From positions 62,001 to 126,000 of the forward strand of contig NZ_JANUHA010000017.1 in the NCBI RefSeq assembly GCF_024753255.1: 64,000 nucleotides of DNA, written 5' to 3'. Of the stretch, positions 52,567-61,729 are shown piece by piece. The notes below the pieces were generated by a model. That model had not been told where the DNA came from, did not search any database, and was given only the letters and a program-made list of their open reading frames with translations. Position 1 is the stretch's first letter; every line of letters begins with the position of its first letter. This DNA comes from Massilia agri. GTDB taxonomy: Bacteria; Pseudomonadota; Gammaproteobacteria; Burkholderiales; Burkholderiaceae_D. Made by a program: the position numbers and the translations under genes.

Positions 52567-54110
52567 GCGACGTCGACTGGGACCTGCTGGTGATCGGCGG
52601 CGGCATTACCGGCGCCGGCATCCTGCTGGAGGCGTCGCGCCGCGGCCTGAAGGCCTTGCTGGTCGAGCAGCGCGACTACGCCTGGGGCACCTCGAGCCGC
52701 TCCTCAAAGCTGGTGCACGGCGGCCTGCGCTACCTGGCCGAAGGGCGCTTGCGCCTGACGCGCGAATCGGTGCGCGAGCGCGAAGCCCTGTTGCGCGACG
52801 CGCCCGGCCTGGTCGAGCCTCAGGGCTTCGCCTTCGCCGACTACGGCGCCAGCCGGCGCAAGCGGCGCAGCTTCCTGGCCGGCCTGGCCGTCTACGATTT
52901 CCTCGCCGGCCGGCGCGACACGCATTGGCTCGATGCCGAAGGCTTCGCGATGCTGGCGCCGAACGTGGGCCATGCGGGCCTGCGTGGCGGCATCCGCTAC
53001 ATGGATGCCAAGACCGACGACGCGCGCCTGGTGCTGCGCGTGCTGGACGAGGCGCGCGCGCACGGCGCCGAGACGCGCAACTACGTGGCGGTCGAGTCCC
53101 TGCTGCGCACGAACGGGCGCGTGACTGGTGCGCGGCTGCGCGATGCGCGTAGCGGCGGGGGCATCGACGTGAAAGCGCGCGTTGTCGTCAATGCCACCGG
53201 CGCCTGGGCGGGCGGCCTGGCCGGGCAGGGCGCAGGTCCGCGCCTGCGGCCGCTGCGCGGCAGCCATCTGGTGATTCCCGGCTGGCGCCTGCCGCTGGCG
53301 CAGGCAGTCAGCCTGATGCACCCGATTGATGGCCGTCCCGTGTTCGCCTTTCCCTGGGAGGGCGTGACCCTGGTCGGCACCACCGACGTCGACCATGCGG
53401 ACGGCCTGGCAGGCGAAGCCCGCGTGACCCGCGTCGAGTTCGACTACCTGATGGCCGCATTGCGTGCGCAGTTCCCGCAGCTTGGCCTGAGCGGCGCCGA
53501 TGTCGTGGCCACCTATGCCGGCGTGCGCCCGGTCCTCGACAGCGGCCGCCACGGCGCGCCCTCGAAGGAGACGCGCGAGCACCTGGTGTGGGACGAGCCG
53601 GGGCTGGTCGGCGTCACCGGCGGCAAGCTGACCACCTTCCGCGCCATCGCCCTCGATACGCTGGCCCATGTGGCGCGCCAGTTGCCTCACTGGCGGCCGG
53701 ATCTCAAGCCGCAGCCGGTGTTCGCGCACCGGGCGCGGCCCACCGCTGCGCATCGCATACCGGCCGCGCTGCTGCAGCGCCTCGCCGGGCGCCACGGCCG
53801 CCACGCGCAGGACGTGGTCAATGCCGCGCGCGAAGGCGAACTGGAATCCATCCCCGGCACGCTGACGCCCTGGGCCGAGCTGCGCTGGGCCGCCCGCGCG
53901 GAAAGCGTGCACCGCCTGGAAGACCTGCTGCTGCGCCGGACGCGCCTGGGTATCCAGCTGCATGCCGGCGGCGCGGCGCACCTGGCCCGCATTCGCGCCA
54001 TCTGCCAGCCGGAACTCGGCTGGAGCGACATCCGCTGGGACGCCGAACAGCGCGACTATCTCGCCCTGTGGCGCTCGCATTACAGTCCACTCGACAGCCA
54101 TGATGCCTGA
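52563..54110 (+). CDS. GlpD-like FAD glycerol-3-phosphate dehydrogenase
   Basis: 515 residues. GGGITGAGILLEASRRGLKA (FAD ADP-binding), RSSKLVHGGLRYLAEG, KTDDARLVLRVL and VGVTGGKLTTFRAIA are GlpD/GlpA marks, and the C-terminal DAO_C helical domain follows. Known enzymes oxidise sn-glycerol 3-phosphate to DHAP and feed electrons to the quinone pool. It overlaps the upstream flavoenzyme by 4 bp and the kinase by 11 bp, which suggests a specialised substrate rather than general glycerol use. No glpK/glpF pair is adjacent. Confidence 0.88.
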   Translation: MSDVDWDLLVIGGGITGAGILLEASRRGLKALLVEQRDYAWGTSSRSSKLVHGGLRYLAEGRLRLTRESVREREALLRDAPGLVEPQGFAFADYGASRRKRRSFLAGLAVYDFLAGRRDTHWLDAEGFAMLAPNVGHAGLRGGIRYMDAKTDDARLVLRVLDEARAHGAETRNYVAVESLLRTNGRVTGARLRDARSGGGIDVKARVVVNATGAWAGGLAGQGAGPRLRPLRGSHLVIPGWRLPLAQAVSLMHPIDGRPVFAFPWEGVTLVGTTDVDHADGLAGEARVTRVEFDYLMAALRAQFPQLGLSGADVVATYAGVRPVLDSGRHGAPSKETREHLVWDEPGLVGVTGGKLTTFRAIALDTLAHVARQLPHWRPDLKPQPVFAHRARPTAAHRIPAALLQRLAGRHGRHAQDVVNAAREGELESIPGTLTPWAELRWAARAESVHRLEDLLLRRTRLGIQLHAGGAAHLARIRAICQPELGWSDIRWDAEQRDYLALWRSHYSPLDSHDA

Positions 54111-55665
54111 TCCGCTGATCCTCGCCATCGACAACGGCACGCAGAGCGTGCGCGCCTTGTTGTTCGACCTGCGCGGCGACATTGTCGCCAAGGCCTCGGC
54201 GCCACTACTGGACTACCGCAGCCCGGAGCCCGGCTGGGCCGAGCATGATGCGGAAGGCTTCTGGCAGGCCTTGTGCAGCGCCTGCCAGGAACTGTGGACC
54301 AAGCCCGGCGCCGACCGCGCGCGCATCGCGGGCGTGGCCGTGACCACCCAGCGCGGCACCATCATCAACGTCGACGCGCAAGGCCAGCCGCTGCGTCCCG
54401 CGATCACCTGGCTCGACCAGCGCCGCACCGACACCGTGCCGCCGATCGGTCCGCTGTGGCGCAGCGCCTTCACCCTGGCGCGCGTGAGCGGCACCATCGA
54501 TTACTTCCGCGGCGAGGCCGAGATCAACTGGATCCGCGCCCACCAGCCGCAGGTGTGGGAGGCCACGCACAAGCTCCTGCTGCTGTCCGGCTGGCTGAAC
54601 TACCGCCTGTGCGGGCGCTTCGCCGATTCCTCGGGCTCGCTGGTCGCCTACCTGCCTTTCGACTACCGGCGCCGCAGGTGGGCGGGCAAGCGCGACTGGA
54701 AGTGGCAGGCCCTCGCCGTGCTGCCGCGCATGCTGCCGGAGCTCGTGGATCCGGGCGTGCGTCTCGGCGAGATCGGCAGCGAAGCAGCAAGGCAGACCGG
54801 CATTCCGCAAGGCCTGCCCCTGCTGGCGGCCGCCGCCGACAAGGCCTGCGAAGTGATCGGCGCCGGCTGCAGCACGCCGCACGTGGGCTGCCTCAGCTAC
54901 GGCACCACGGCCACCATCAACACCACGACGAAACGCTATGTCGAGGTGACGCCCTTCGTGCCGCCGTATCCGGCCGCGATTCCCGGCGCCTACAGCACGG
55001 AGGTGCAGGTCTTCCGCGGCTACTGGATGGTCAACTGGTTCAAGGAGCAGTTCGGCCACCACGAGCAGTCGCGCGCCCTGCTGGAAGACGTGGCGCCCGA
55101 GCGCTTGTTCGACGAACTGGCCAACGCGGTGCCGCCCGGTTCCATGGGCCTGATGCTGCAGCCCTACTGGACCCCGGGCATCCGGGTGCCGGGACGGGAG
55201 GCGAAGGGTGCGATCATCGGTTTCGGCGACGTGCACACGCGGGCCCACGTGTACCGGGCGATCCTGGAAGGGCTGGCCTATGCGCTGCGCGAAGGGAAGG
55301 AGCGCATCGAGCGGCGCGGCGGGGTGCGCATCCGGGAGCTGCGCGTTTCCGGCGGCGGCTCGCAGAGCGACGCGGCGATGCAGCTCACGGCCGACATCTT
55401 CGGCCTGCCGACCGCGCGGCCGCACGTGTACGAAACCTCGGGGCTGGGGGCGGCGATCGACGCCGCCGTCGGTCTCGGACTGTATCCGGATTTCGATGCG
55501 GCGATCGGGGCGATGACACGGGTCGGCAAGGTGTTCACCCCAAGCGCGGATAACCAGCGCATCTACGAGCGCCTCTACCGCGAGGTGTACCTGAAGATGT
55601 ACAAGCGGCTGCAGCCGATGTACCGCGACATCGCCCGCATCACCGGCTATCCAAGGCAGTTGTAG
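54100..55665 (+). CDS. FGGY-family carbohydrate kinase
   Basis: 521 residues from the first of two adjacent ATGs (54100 or 54103), inside the end of the glpD-like gene. ILAIDNGTQSVRALLFDLRG is the phosphate 1 motif; ITWLDQRRTD, LSYGTTATINTTTKRYVE and RVSGGGSQSDAAMQLTADIF are further FGGY marks (the last is the adenosine loop). It lacks the clear glycerol-kinase signatures, so the substrate is some polyol or glycerol derivative. Its TAG stop at 55663-55665 is provided by the outer arm of repeat copy 6. Confidence 0.88.
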   Translation: MMPDPLILAIDNGTQSVRALLFDLRGDIVAKASAPLLDYRSPEPGWAEHDAEGFWQALCSACQELWTKPGADRARIAGVAVTTQRGTIINVDAQGQPLRPAITWLDQRRTDTVPPIGPLWRSAFTLARVSGTIDYFRGEAEINWIRAHQPQVWEATHKLLLLSGWLNYRLCGRFADSSGSLVAYLPFDYRRRRWAGKRDWKWQALAVLPRMLPELVDPGVRLGEIGSEAARQTGIPQGLPLLAAAADKACEVIGAGCSTPHVGCLSYGTTATINTTTKRYVEVTPFVPPYPAAIPGAYSTEVQVFRGYWMVNWFKEQFGHHEQSRALLEDVAPERLFDELANAVPPGSMGLMLQPYWTPGIRVPGREAKGAIIGFGDVHTRAHVYRAILEGLAYALREGKERIERRGGVRIRELRVSGGGSQSDAAMQLTADIFGLPTARPHVYETSGLGAAIDAAVGLGLYPDFDAAIGAMTRVGKVFTPSADNQRIYERLYREVYLKMYKRLQPMYRDIARITGYPRQL

Positions 55666-55777
55666 GGTGGTCCGGGGCGCGCAGCCGGCTCTGCCGACCG
55701 CGCGTTCAGCTCACGGATGCATTGTGGCTGCGCCTGGGCTGGTTGAACGCGCGGACGGCGAAGCCGTCCACCCTACG
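55662..55777. repeat. Dispersed intergenic inverted repeat, copy 6
   Basis: Starts GTAGGGTGGTCCGG, continues GGCTCTGCCGACCGCGCGTTCA, and ends GGCGAAGCCGTCCACCCTACG. Inner part ATGCATTGTGGCTGCGCCTGGG resembles copy 5. It fills the gap between the kinase stop and the convergent cyclase gene, and its first TAG is the kinase stop codon. Confidence 0.9.
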
Positions 55778-55792
55778 AAGTCCGCGTCCGAA

Positions 55793-57157
55793 TCATCGCG
55801 CCAGTGCGTGCTGCACCGACTCCCACGCGTAGCCCGCGCGCACGGCGCGGGCGCGGTTGCGCCCGCCCGCCTTGGCCTCGTACATGGCCCGGTCGGCCGC
55901 CACGAACAGCGAGCCCAGGGCGTCGAACTGGGTCGGCACGATGGTCGCGGCGCCCACGCTGGCGGTGACGAAATCGGCGTCCGAACCGGGATGCGGCACG
56001 CGCAGGCGCTCGATGTCGGCGCGCAGCGCCTCGGCCACCTTGACTGCGCCCTCGTAGGGCGTGTCGGGCAGCAGCAGCACGAATTCCTCGCCGCCGTAGC
56101 GGGCCGCCAGGTCGGTGGCGCGCAGGGCCTGGGCGCGCACCGTGCTGGCGATCGCCTGCAGGCACTGGTCGCCGGCGGCGTGGCCGAGCACGTCGTTGTA
56201 GCGCTTGAAGTGGTCGACGTCGAGCACCAGCAGCGAGAGCGGGTGGCCGTTGCGCATGGCGCGCTGCCATTCACGGTCGAGGCAGGCGTCGAAGTGGCGG
56301 CGGTTGGCGATGCCGGTGAGCGGGTCGGCCAGGGCCGCGCGCTGCAGGGCGTCTTCGGAGCGCTTGTGGTGGGCGATGTCGTGCAGCAGGGCGACGAAGA
56401 GCTGTTCGCCGGAGGCCATCGGCGACAGGCTCAGGTCCATGGCGCGCACGCTGCCGTCGGGCTGCTGCAGCAGCACTTCGCGGGTGCCGCGGCAGCGTTC
56501 CAGCACCGCGCCGTCGTGGGTGCCGGAGCGCTGCTCGAAGAAAGCGGCGTAGTCGTTGGCGGCCGGCTCGGCCAGCAGGGCGGCCAGCTGGCGGCCCGCG
56601 AGCTCGCTGCCGCTATAGCCCAGGCAGCGCTCGCTGGCCGGGTTGGCGTACTGGATGCGGCCGTCCAGGCCGAGCAGCATCAGGCCCTCGTCCATGCCTT
56701 CGACGATCATGCGCAGGTGGCGCGCCTGGCGGGTGTCGCTCTGGCTGGCGGAGCGGAAGCGCAGCTGGGCATGCACGCGGGCGCAGACTTCGGGCAGGCG
56801 CAGCGGCTTGGCGATGTAGTCGGCGGCGCCGCAGTCGAAGCCGGCGACGATGTCCTCGGTCTCCGAACAGGCGCTGACAAAGATGACGGGGATGTCGGCG
56901 GTCGTCGGCTCTGCCTTGAGACGCCGGCAGGTTTCCAGGCCGTCGAGGCCGGGCAGCATCACGTCGAGCAGGATCAGGTCCGGCTGGACGCGCTGCGCGA
57001 GGTCCAGCGCGCGCTCGCCGGAAGTGGCGACAAAGGTGCGGTGACCCCGGCCGCGCAACATGTCCTGCAGCAGCCCGAGGCTGGCGGGCGCATCGTCGAC
57101 GATCAGGATCGCGGCCTGGCGCGTGGGCGCCGGGATCGCGAAGGCAGGGTGTTTCAT
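55793..57157 (-). CDS. Response regulator diguanylate cyclase REC-PAS-GGDEF
   Basis: 454 residues from MKHPAFAIPA. Receiver (about 15-135): ILIVDDAPASLGLLQD, acceptor Asp in LILLDVMLPGLDG, IAKPLRLPEV. PAS (about 145-265) follows. GGDEF (about 285-440): DVDHFKRYNDVLGH, active site RYGGEEFVLL, and an RxxD inhibitory site (RATD) five residues upstream. It should make cyclic di-GMP when phosphorylated and be limited by product. No cognate kinase is adjacent. Confidence 0.92.
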   Translation of the reverse strand: MKHPAFAIPAPTRQAAILIVDDAPASLGLLQDMLRGRGHRTFVATSGERALDLAQRVQPDLILLDVMLPGLDGLETCRRLKAEPTTADIPVIFVSACSETEDIVAGFDCGAADYIAKPLRLPEVCARVHAQLRFRSASQSDTRQARHLRMIVEGMDEGLMLLGLDGRIQYANPASERCLGYSGSELAGRQLAALLAEPAANDYAAFFEQRSGTHDGAVLERCRGTREVLLQQPDGSVRAMDLSLSPMASGEQLFVALLHDIAHHKRSEDALQRAALADPLTGIANRRHFDACLDREWQRAMRNGHPLSLLVLDVDHFKRYNDVLGHAAGDQCLQAIASTVRAQALRATDLAARYGGEEFVLLLPDTPYEGAVKVAEALRADIERLRVPHPGSDADFVTASVGAATIVPTQFDALGSLFVAADRAMYEAKAGGRNRARAVRAGYAWESVQHALAR

Positions 57158-57368
57158 ACAGTCGCTGGATAAGCCGGTTCTAGCAAATACCTGCCCATAA
57201 CAGGCCGCCACGGCCAGGTACAAGCAAATGTGACCTGGAAATCATACTCCCATCACGATCGCTTGCGGCAACGAATGTTGCTCTTTATCCACGAAACATG
57301 TAAATGTTGCAGCAAAACAACTTTGAGTCACGCGCCGGCCGAAACCGGCGGTGAGGGGGCAGCGAAAG

Positions 57369-57390
57369 CGGGCGGCAGGAAAGCCGCCCG
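57369..57390 (-). terminator. Possible terminator after the aminotransferase gene
   Basis: CGGGCGGC and GCCGCCCG form an 8-bp stem with a 6-base loop, 8 bp beyond the stop of the minus-strand aminotransferase gene. Only a short T run follows (minus strand CTTTCG), so efficiency is uncertain. The rest of 57158-57368 holds no gene. Confidence 0.5.
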
Positions 57391-57397
57391 GCGGGAA

Positions 57398-58591
57398 TTA
57401 CAGCATGTCCTTGATCAGCTTGCCCAGGATGGCGATGCCTTCGCGGATGCGTTCCGGCGGCACGGTCACGAAGGACAGCCGCAGGGTGTTGGTTTCCGGC
57501 TCGTTGGCGTAGAAGGGCGCGCCCGGCACGAAGGCCACGCGTGCGGCCAGCGACTGGTCCAGCAGTTTCATCGCGTCGATGCTCTTCGGCAGGGTGACCC
57601 AGATGAACATGCCGCCTTCGGGCTTGGTCCAGGTGACGCTGCCCGGGAAATGCTCGGCCATCGCGTCGAGCATGACCTGGCACTGGTCGCCGTAGAGCTT
57701 GCGGATGGTCGGGATGTGCTGGTCCAGGAAGCCGTCCTTGACCACCTCGTGCACGACCATCTGGGTCAGCTGGGCCGTGTGCAGGTCGGCGGCCTGCTTG
57801 GCCAGCTCGAGGCGGCGCACCAGCGGCAGCGGGGCGCAGACGTAGCCGAGGCGGATGCCCGGGGTCAGGACCTTCGAGAAGGAGCCCATGTAGATCACGC
57901 CGTCCGGGTTCATCGCGACCATCTTCGGCATCGGCTCGCCGCGGTAGGACAGGGTGCCGTAGGGGTCGTCCTCGATCAGCGGCAGGCCCAGGCGGGCGCA
58001 GGTTTCCACCAGTTCCTGGCGGCGCTCGATCGACAGCGAACGGCCGGTCGGGTTCTGGAAGTTCGGCAGCGCGTACAGCAGGCGTGCGCCTTGCGCGATG
58101 GCGTCGATCGACGACGGCACCAGGCCGTGGTCGTCGGTGACGACCGACTTGAATTCAGGGCGATAGACCGAGAACGCCTGCAGGGCGCCCAGGTAGCTCG
58201 GGGTCTCGACCAGCACGCGGCTGCCTTCGTCGATCAGGACCTTGCCCAGCAGGTCCAGGGCCTGCTGCGAGCCCGAGGTCATGAGGATCTGTTCCGGCAG
58301 GATGCGCGAGCCTTCCGTGGAGAGCGAGTTCGCGATCCATTCCCGCAGCGGACCGTAGCCGTCGGTCGGGCCGTATTGCAGCGCGACTTTACCGGTCTGG
58401 CTCAGCACCTTGTCGTAGGCCGCTTTCATGACGTCGACCGGGAAGGTGGCTGGCGATGGCAGGCCGCCGGCGAAGGAGATGATCTCCGGACGCTGGGTGA
58501 TTTTCAGGATTTCGCGGATGAACGAGCTTTGCAGCTGCTGTGCGCGCTCCGAAAACTGCCACTGGATGGGGTTTGGATTCTCGATTTTCAT
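57398..58591 (-). CDS. PLP-dependent aminotransferase (LysN/2-aminoadipate type)
   Basis: 397 residues. ISFAGGLPSPATFP, GPTDGYGPLREWIA and TSGSQQALDLLGKVLIDEG are typical of the MocR-related class I subgroup (LysN, 2-aminoadipate or aromatic aminotransferases). The PLP lysine is in YMGSFSKVLTPGIRLGYV. No HTH domain is attached. The substrate is unresolved; aromatic amino acid, 2-aminoadipate or branched substrates are all possible. Single gene. Confidence 0.88.
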   Translation of the reverse strand: MKIENPNPIQWQFSERAQQLQSSFIREILKITQRPEIISFAGGLPSPATFPVDVMKAAYDKVLSQTGKVALQYGPTDGYGPLREWIANSLSTEGSRILPEQILMTSGSQQALDLLGKVLIDEGSRVLVETPSYLGALQAFSVYRPEFKSVVTDDHGLVPSSIDAIAQGARLLYALPNFQNPTGRSLSIERRQELVETCARLGLPLIEDDPYGTLSYRGEPMPKMVAMNPDGVIYMGSFSKVLTPGIRLGYVCAPLPLVRRLELAKQAADLHTAQLTQMVVHEVVKDGFLDQHIPTIRKLYGDQCQVMLDAMAEHFPGSVTWTKPEGGMFIWVTLPKSIDAMKLLDQSLAARVAFVPGAPFYANEPETNTLRLSFVTVPPERIREGIAILGKLIKDML

Positions 58592-58753
58592 ATTTGATCT
58601 CAGGCTCGACGCCTCTCACTGGAAGGGACCGCACGGGTAGTGCCGGACCATTATAAAGCACGCGGGTAGCGGCTCAAGGATGGACCGGGCCGGGTAGGCC
58701 CGGCCCGCAAGCGGTACTGGACAAACAAATGTTATTTGATTTTAGACAAATGT

Positions 58754-59215
58754 TCAGGCTACTTCGGCGATCAGCTCGATCTCGACGCAGGTGCCGCGCG
58801 GCAGCGAAGCCACGCCGAAGGCCGAGCGCGCGTGCTTGCCGGCCTCGCCGAACACTTCGCCGATCAGCTCCGAGCAGCCATTGGTGACCAGGTGCTGTTC
58901 ATTGTATTCCGGGGTCGATGCGACCAGGCTCATCACCTTGACGATGCGCTTGACGCGGTTCAGGTCGCCGCCCACGGCTTCCTGCAGGGTGCCGATCAGG
59001 TCGATGGCGACCGAGCGCGCGGCAGCCTGGCCGTCAGCGGTGGTCTTGTCGCGGCCCAGGATGCCGGTGTTCGGCGAGCCGTCGGCGTTCTTGGCGATGT
59101 GGCCGGAGATGAACACGAGGTTGCCGGTCTGCACGTACATGACGTAGGCGGCGGCCGGGGTGGCCGGCGCGGCCAGGGTAATGTTCAGTTCTTTGAGTTT
59201 GTCGTAGACGGACAT
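58754..59215 (-). CDS. RidA family protein (second paralogue)
   Basis: 153 residues, the longer YjgF/RidA subgroup: LVFISGHIAKNADGSPNTG, AARSVAIDLIGTLQEAVGG, and ASLPRGTCVEIELIAEV at the end. The position of the catalytic Arg reads ASLPRG, as in the subgroup often seen in proteobacteria next to amino acid enzymes. It lies 162 bp upstream of the aminotransferase gene on the same strand but with a separate leader. Probably removes reactive enamines; activity not proven for this subgroup. Confidence 0.85.
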   Translation of the reverse strand: MSVYDKLKELNITLAAPATPAAAYVMYVQTGNLVFISGHIAKNADGSPNTGILGRDKTTADGQAAARSVAIDLIGTLQEAVGGDLNRVKRIVKVMSLVASTPEYNEQHLVTNGCSELIGEVFGEAGKHARSAFGVASLPRGTCVEIELIAEVA

Positions 59216-59281
59216 GGTTTTGATACCTTGCGTTGATGGAAGCCGATATTGTAAGTCCAGCCAGCCATGTGCGATACAGTT

Positions 59282-60187
59282 TTACTGCTGGCGGACTGCC
59301 ATCTTGCGCCCGGCGAACACGACGGCGGCAACCAGCAGGGCGAACAGGCAGTTGCCGACCGTGAGCGCCTCGCCGAGCAGCAGGGCCGCGCCGAGCAGGC
59401 TCAGGAATGGCTGCAGCAGCTGCACCTGGCCCACCCGCGCCACCCCGCCCAGGGCCAGGCCGCGATACCAGAAGAAGAAGCCGATGAACATCGAAATGGC
59501 GGTGACGTAGGCGAATGCCAGCCAGGCGCGCAGGCCGACGCCGGTGGCGGCCGGCAGGCCGTGCCAGAGCAGCAGGGCCAGGGAGGCGGGCGCCGACAGC
59601 AGCAGGGCCCAGCAGATGGTTTCCGGTCCGCCCAGGCTGCGCGACAGGCGTCCGCCCTCGGCATAGCCGATCGCCGCGCAGGCCACGGCGCCGAACACGA
59701 GCAGGTCCGCCATGTGCAGCGATCCGCCACCCTGCACCAGCGCATAGGCGGCCACCAGGCTCGATCCGAGCACGGCCATGCCCCAGAAGCCGCGCGAAGG
59801 CCGTTCGTGGCCGCGCAGGGCCGTGTACAGGGCGGTCGCCAGCGGCAGCACGCCGACCAGCAGGGCGCCGTGGGAGGCGGGCAGGGTACGCAGGGCGTAC
59901 GAGGTCAGCAGCGGAAAGCCGACGATGCAGCCGCCCGCCACCGCGCCAAGGGGCGCCAGCGCGTCGCGCGTGGGCAGGGGCGCGCGCTTCCAGGCCAGCC
60001 AGGCCGCCGCCAGCATCGCCGCGCCCAGGGCCCGGCCGAAGGTCACGAACATCGGATCGAGTTCGGTCACCGCGATGCGGGTAAAGGGCATGGTCAGGCT
60101 GAACATGGCCACGCCGAGCAGGCCGAGCAGCATGGCGCGGCCGGCATGGCTGGGAGCGGCGGGGCGGGAGCAGAAAGCGATACTCAT
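59282..60187 (-). CDS. EamA-family (DMT) exporter
   Basis: 301 residues from MSIAFCSRPA. Ten TM helices in two EamA repeats: VAMFSLTMPFTRIAV and DPMFVTFGRALGAA in the first, FIGFFFWYRGLALGGVARVG and LLQPFLSLLGAALLLGE in the second. Inner-membrane exporter of amino acids or metabolites. It is divergent from a MocR regulator 114 bp away, a common pairing that suggests regulation by PLP-linked metabolites. Confidence 0.88.
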   Translation of the reverse strand: MSIAFCSRPAAPSHAGRAMLLGLLGVAMFSLTMPFTRIAVTELDPMFVTFGRALGAAMLAAAWLAWKRAPLPTRDALAPLGAVAGGCIVGFPLLTSYALRTLPASHGALLVGVLPLATALYTALRGHERPSRGFWGMAVLGSSLVAAYALVQGGGSLHMADLLVFGAVACAAIGYAEGGRLSRSLGGPETICWALLLSAPASLALLLWHGLPAATGVGLRAWLAFAYVTAISMFIGFFFWYRGLALGGVARVGQVQLLQPFLSLLGAALLLGEALTVGNCLFALLVAAVVFAGRKMAVRQQ

Positions 60188-60249
60188 GGAGGTCCTTCGC
60201 AAGGGCGATTGCATCGTCAGGGAGACAGGCCTATGCTAGCGATGCGCAC

Positions 60250-60272
60250 CAATACAGTCCCAGTACACTTGC
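60250..60272. promoter_or_regulatory. Possible MocR operator half-sites
   Basis: CAATACAGTCCCAGTACACT lies in the 114-bp gap between eamA and the MocR gene and contains two related half-sites. Repeated TACAGT/AGTACA-like elements are typical of MocR divergent promoters. Weak evidence. Confidence 0.3.
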
Positions 60273-60301
60273 CCATTTAATTCACTCACTGTGATGGCGA
60301 A

Positions 60302-61720
60302 ATGACCAATACACCAGTTTCGAGCAGCCTGAGCCTGTCGCGCGATTCCGGCGAGCCCCTGGCCGACCAGATCGTGCGCCTTGTGGCCGGCCGCATCGAG
60401 GAGCGCCTGCTGCGTCCCGGCGCGCGCATGCCCTCGATCCGCCAGTTCGCGGCCACGCACGGCGTCTCGCCCTTCACCGTGGTGGCCAGCTACGACCGCC
60501 TGGTGGCCCAGGGCTACCTCGATTCGCGTCGCGGCGCGGGCTTCTTCGTGCGCGAGCGCCCGCAGCCGGCCCGGCACATGGCCGCGCCGGGGCCGAGCAG
60601 TACGGCGACCCTCGACATCGCCTGGCTAGTGCGCAACCTGTTCCGGCAGGCGCCGATGCAGCTGTCGCCGGGCGCCGGCGTGCTGCCGGCCGACTGGCTC
60701 GACGGCCCGGCGGTGGCGAACGCCATGCGCTCCCTGAGCCGCCAGAACAGCGCAGGCCTGCTGGGCTACGGCGCGCCCCAGGGCTTCCTGCTGCTGCGCC
60801 AGCAGCTCCAGCACAAGCTGCTCGAGATCGAGGTCGAGGCGCCGCCGGAGAACATCGTCACCACCCTGGGCGTGACCCAGGCATTGGACCTGGTGGCGCG
60901 CGAATTCTGCCGTCCGGGCGACACCATCCTGGTCGACGATCCGGCCTGGTTCCTGATGTTCGGGTCGTTTGCCGCGCTGGGCCTGAACGTGGTGGGGGTA
61001 CGCCGCCTGGCCGATGGCCCGGACCTGGAGCAGCTGGCCGAACTGGCGGCCCGGCACAAGCCCAGCCTCTTCGTGATCAACTCGGTACTGCACAACCCGA
61101 CATCGAGCTCGCTGTCGGCGGCCAAGGCGTATGGATTGCTGCGCCTGGCGGAGCGTTTTGAGTTCACGGTGGTCGAGGACGATATCTATGCCGACCTGCA
61201 CCCGGGCGGCGCGACGCGGCTGGCGGCGCTGGATGGCCTGAAGCGCGTGATCTACCTGGGCGGCTTTTCGAAGTCGATGGCGCCGAACCTGCGCGTCGGC
61301 TACATCGCGACCTCGCACGAGCGGGCGCAGCGCCTGGCCGACCGCAAGATGCTGTGCACGCTCTCCACCTCCGACATCGGCGAGCGCGTGGTCTATAAAA
61401 TCCTGTCCGAGGGCCTGTACCGCAAGCACCTCGACCGGGTGCGCGGCCGGCTCGACGCGGCACGCCCCAGGGCGCTGCGCCAGCTGGAAGCGCTGGGCCT
61501 GCGCCTGGACCCCGCGCCAAGCGCCGGCATGTTCGCCTGGGTCGACGCCGGGCGCGACACCAATGTGGTGGCGGCGCGCGCCATGCGCGAGGAGCTGTTG
61601 CTGGCGCCGGGCAGCCTGTTTTCGCCGAAGCAGCTGGCCTCCACCCATATGCGCCTGAACGTCGCGGCGCTGCAGGACGCGGGCACCATCCGCCTGCTGG
61701 AGCGCGCCCTGGCGGGCTGA
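60302..61720 (+). CDS. MocR-type regulator (GntR HTH fused to aminotransferase fold)
   Basis: 472 residues. GntR winged helix at about 15-80 (LADQIVRLVAGRIEERLLRPGARMPSIRQFAATHGVSPFTVVASYD). The aminotransferase-like domain follows (about 110-470) with ITTLGVTQALDL-like substrate loop (VTTLGVTQALDL), ILVDDPAWFL and PLP lysine in YLGGFSKSMAPNLRVGY. MocR proteins use PLP as co-effector. Divergent from eamA, its probable target. Confidence 0.9.
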   Translation: MTNTPVSSSLSLSRDSGEPLADQIVRLVAGRIEERLLRPGARMPSIRQFAATHGVSPFTVVASYDRLVAQGYLDSRRGAGFFVRERPQPARHMAAPGPSSTATLDIAWLVRNLFRQAPMQLSPGAGVLPADWLDGPAVANAMRSLSRQNSAGLLGYGAPQGFLLLRQQLQHKLLEIEVEAPPENIVTTLGVTQALDLVAREFCRPGDTILVDDPAWFLMFGSFAALGLNVVGVRRLADGPDLEQLAELAARHKPSLFVINSVLHNPTSSSLSAAKAYGLLRLAERFEFTVVEDDIYADLHPGGATRLAALDGLKRVIYLGGFSKSMAPNLRVGYIATSHERAQRLADRKMLCTLSTSDIGERVVYKILSEGLYRKHLDRVRGRLDAARPRALRQLEALGLRLDPAPSAGMFAWVDAGRDTNVVAARAMREELLLAPGSLFSPKQLASTHMRLNVAALQDAGTIRLLERALAG

Positions 61721-61729
61721 GTCAAGGGT

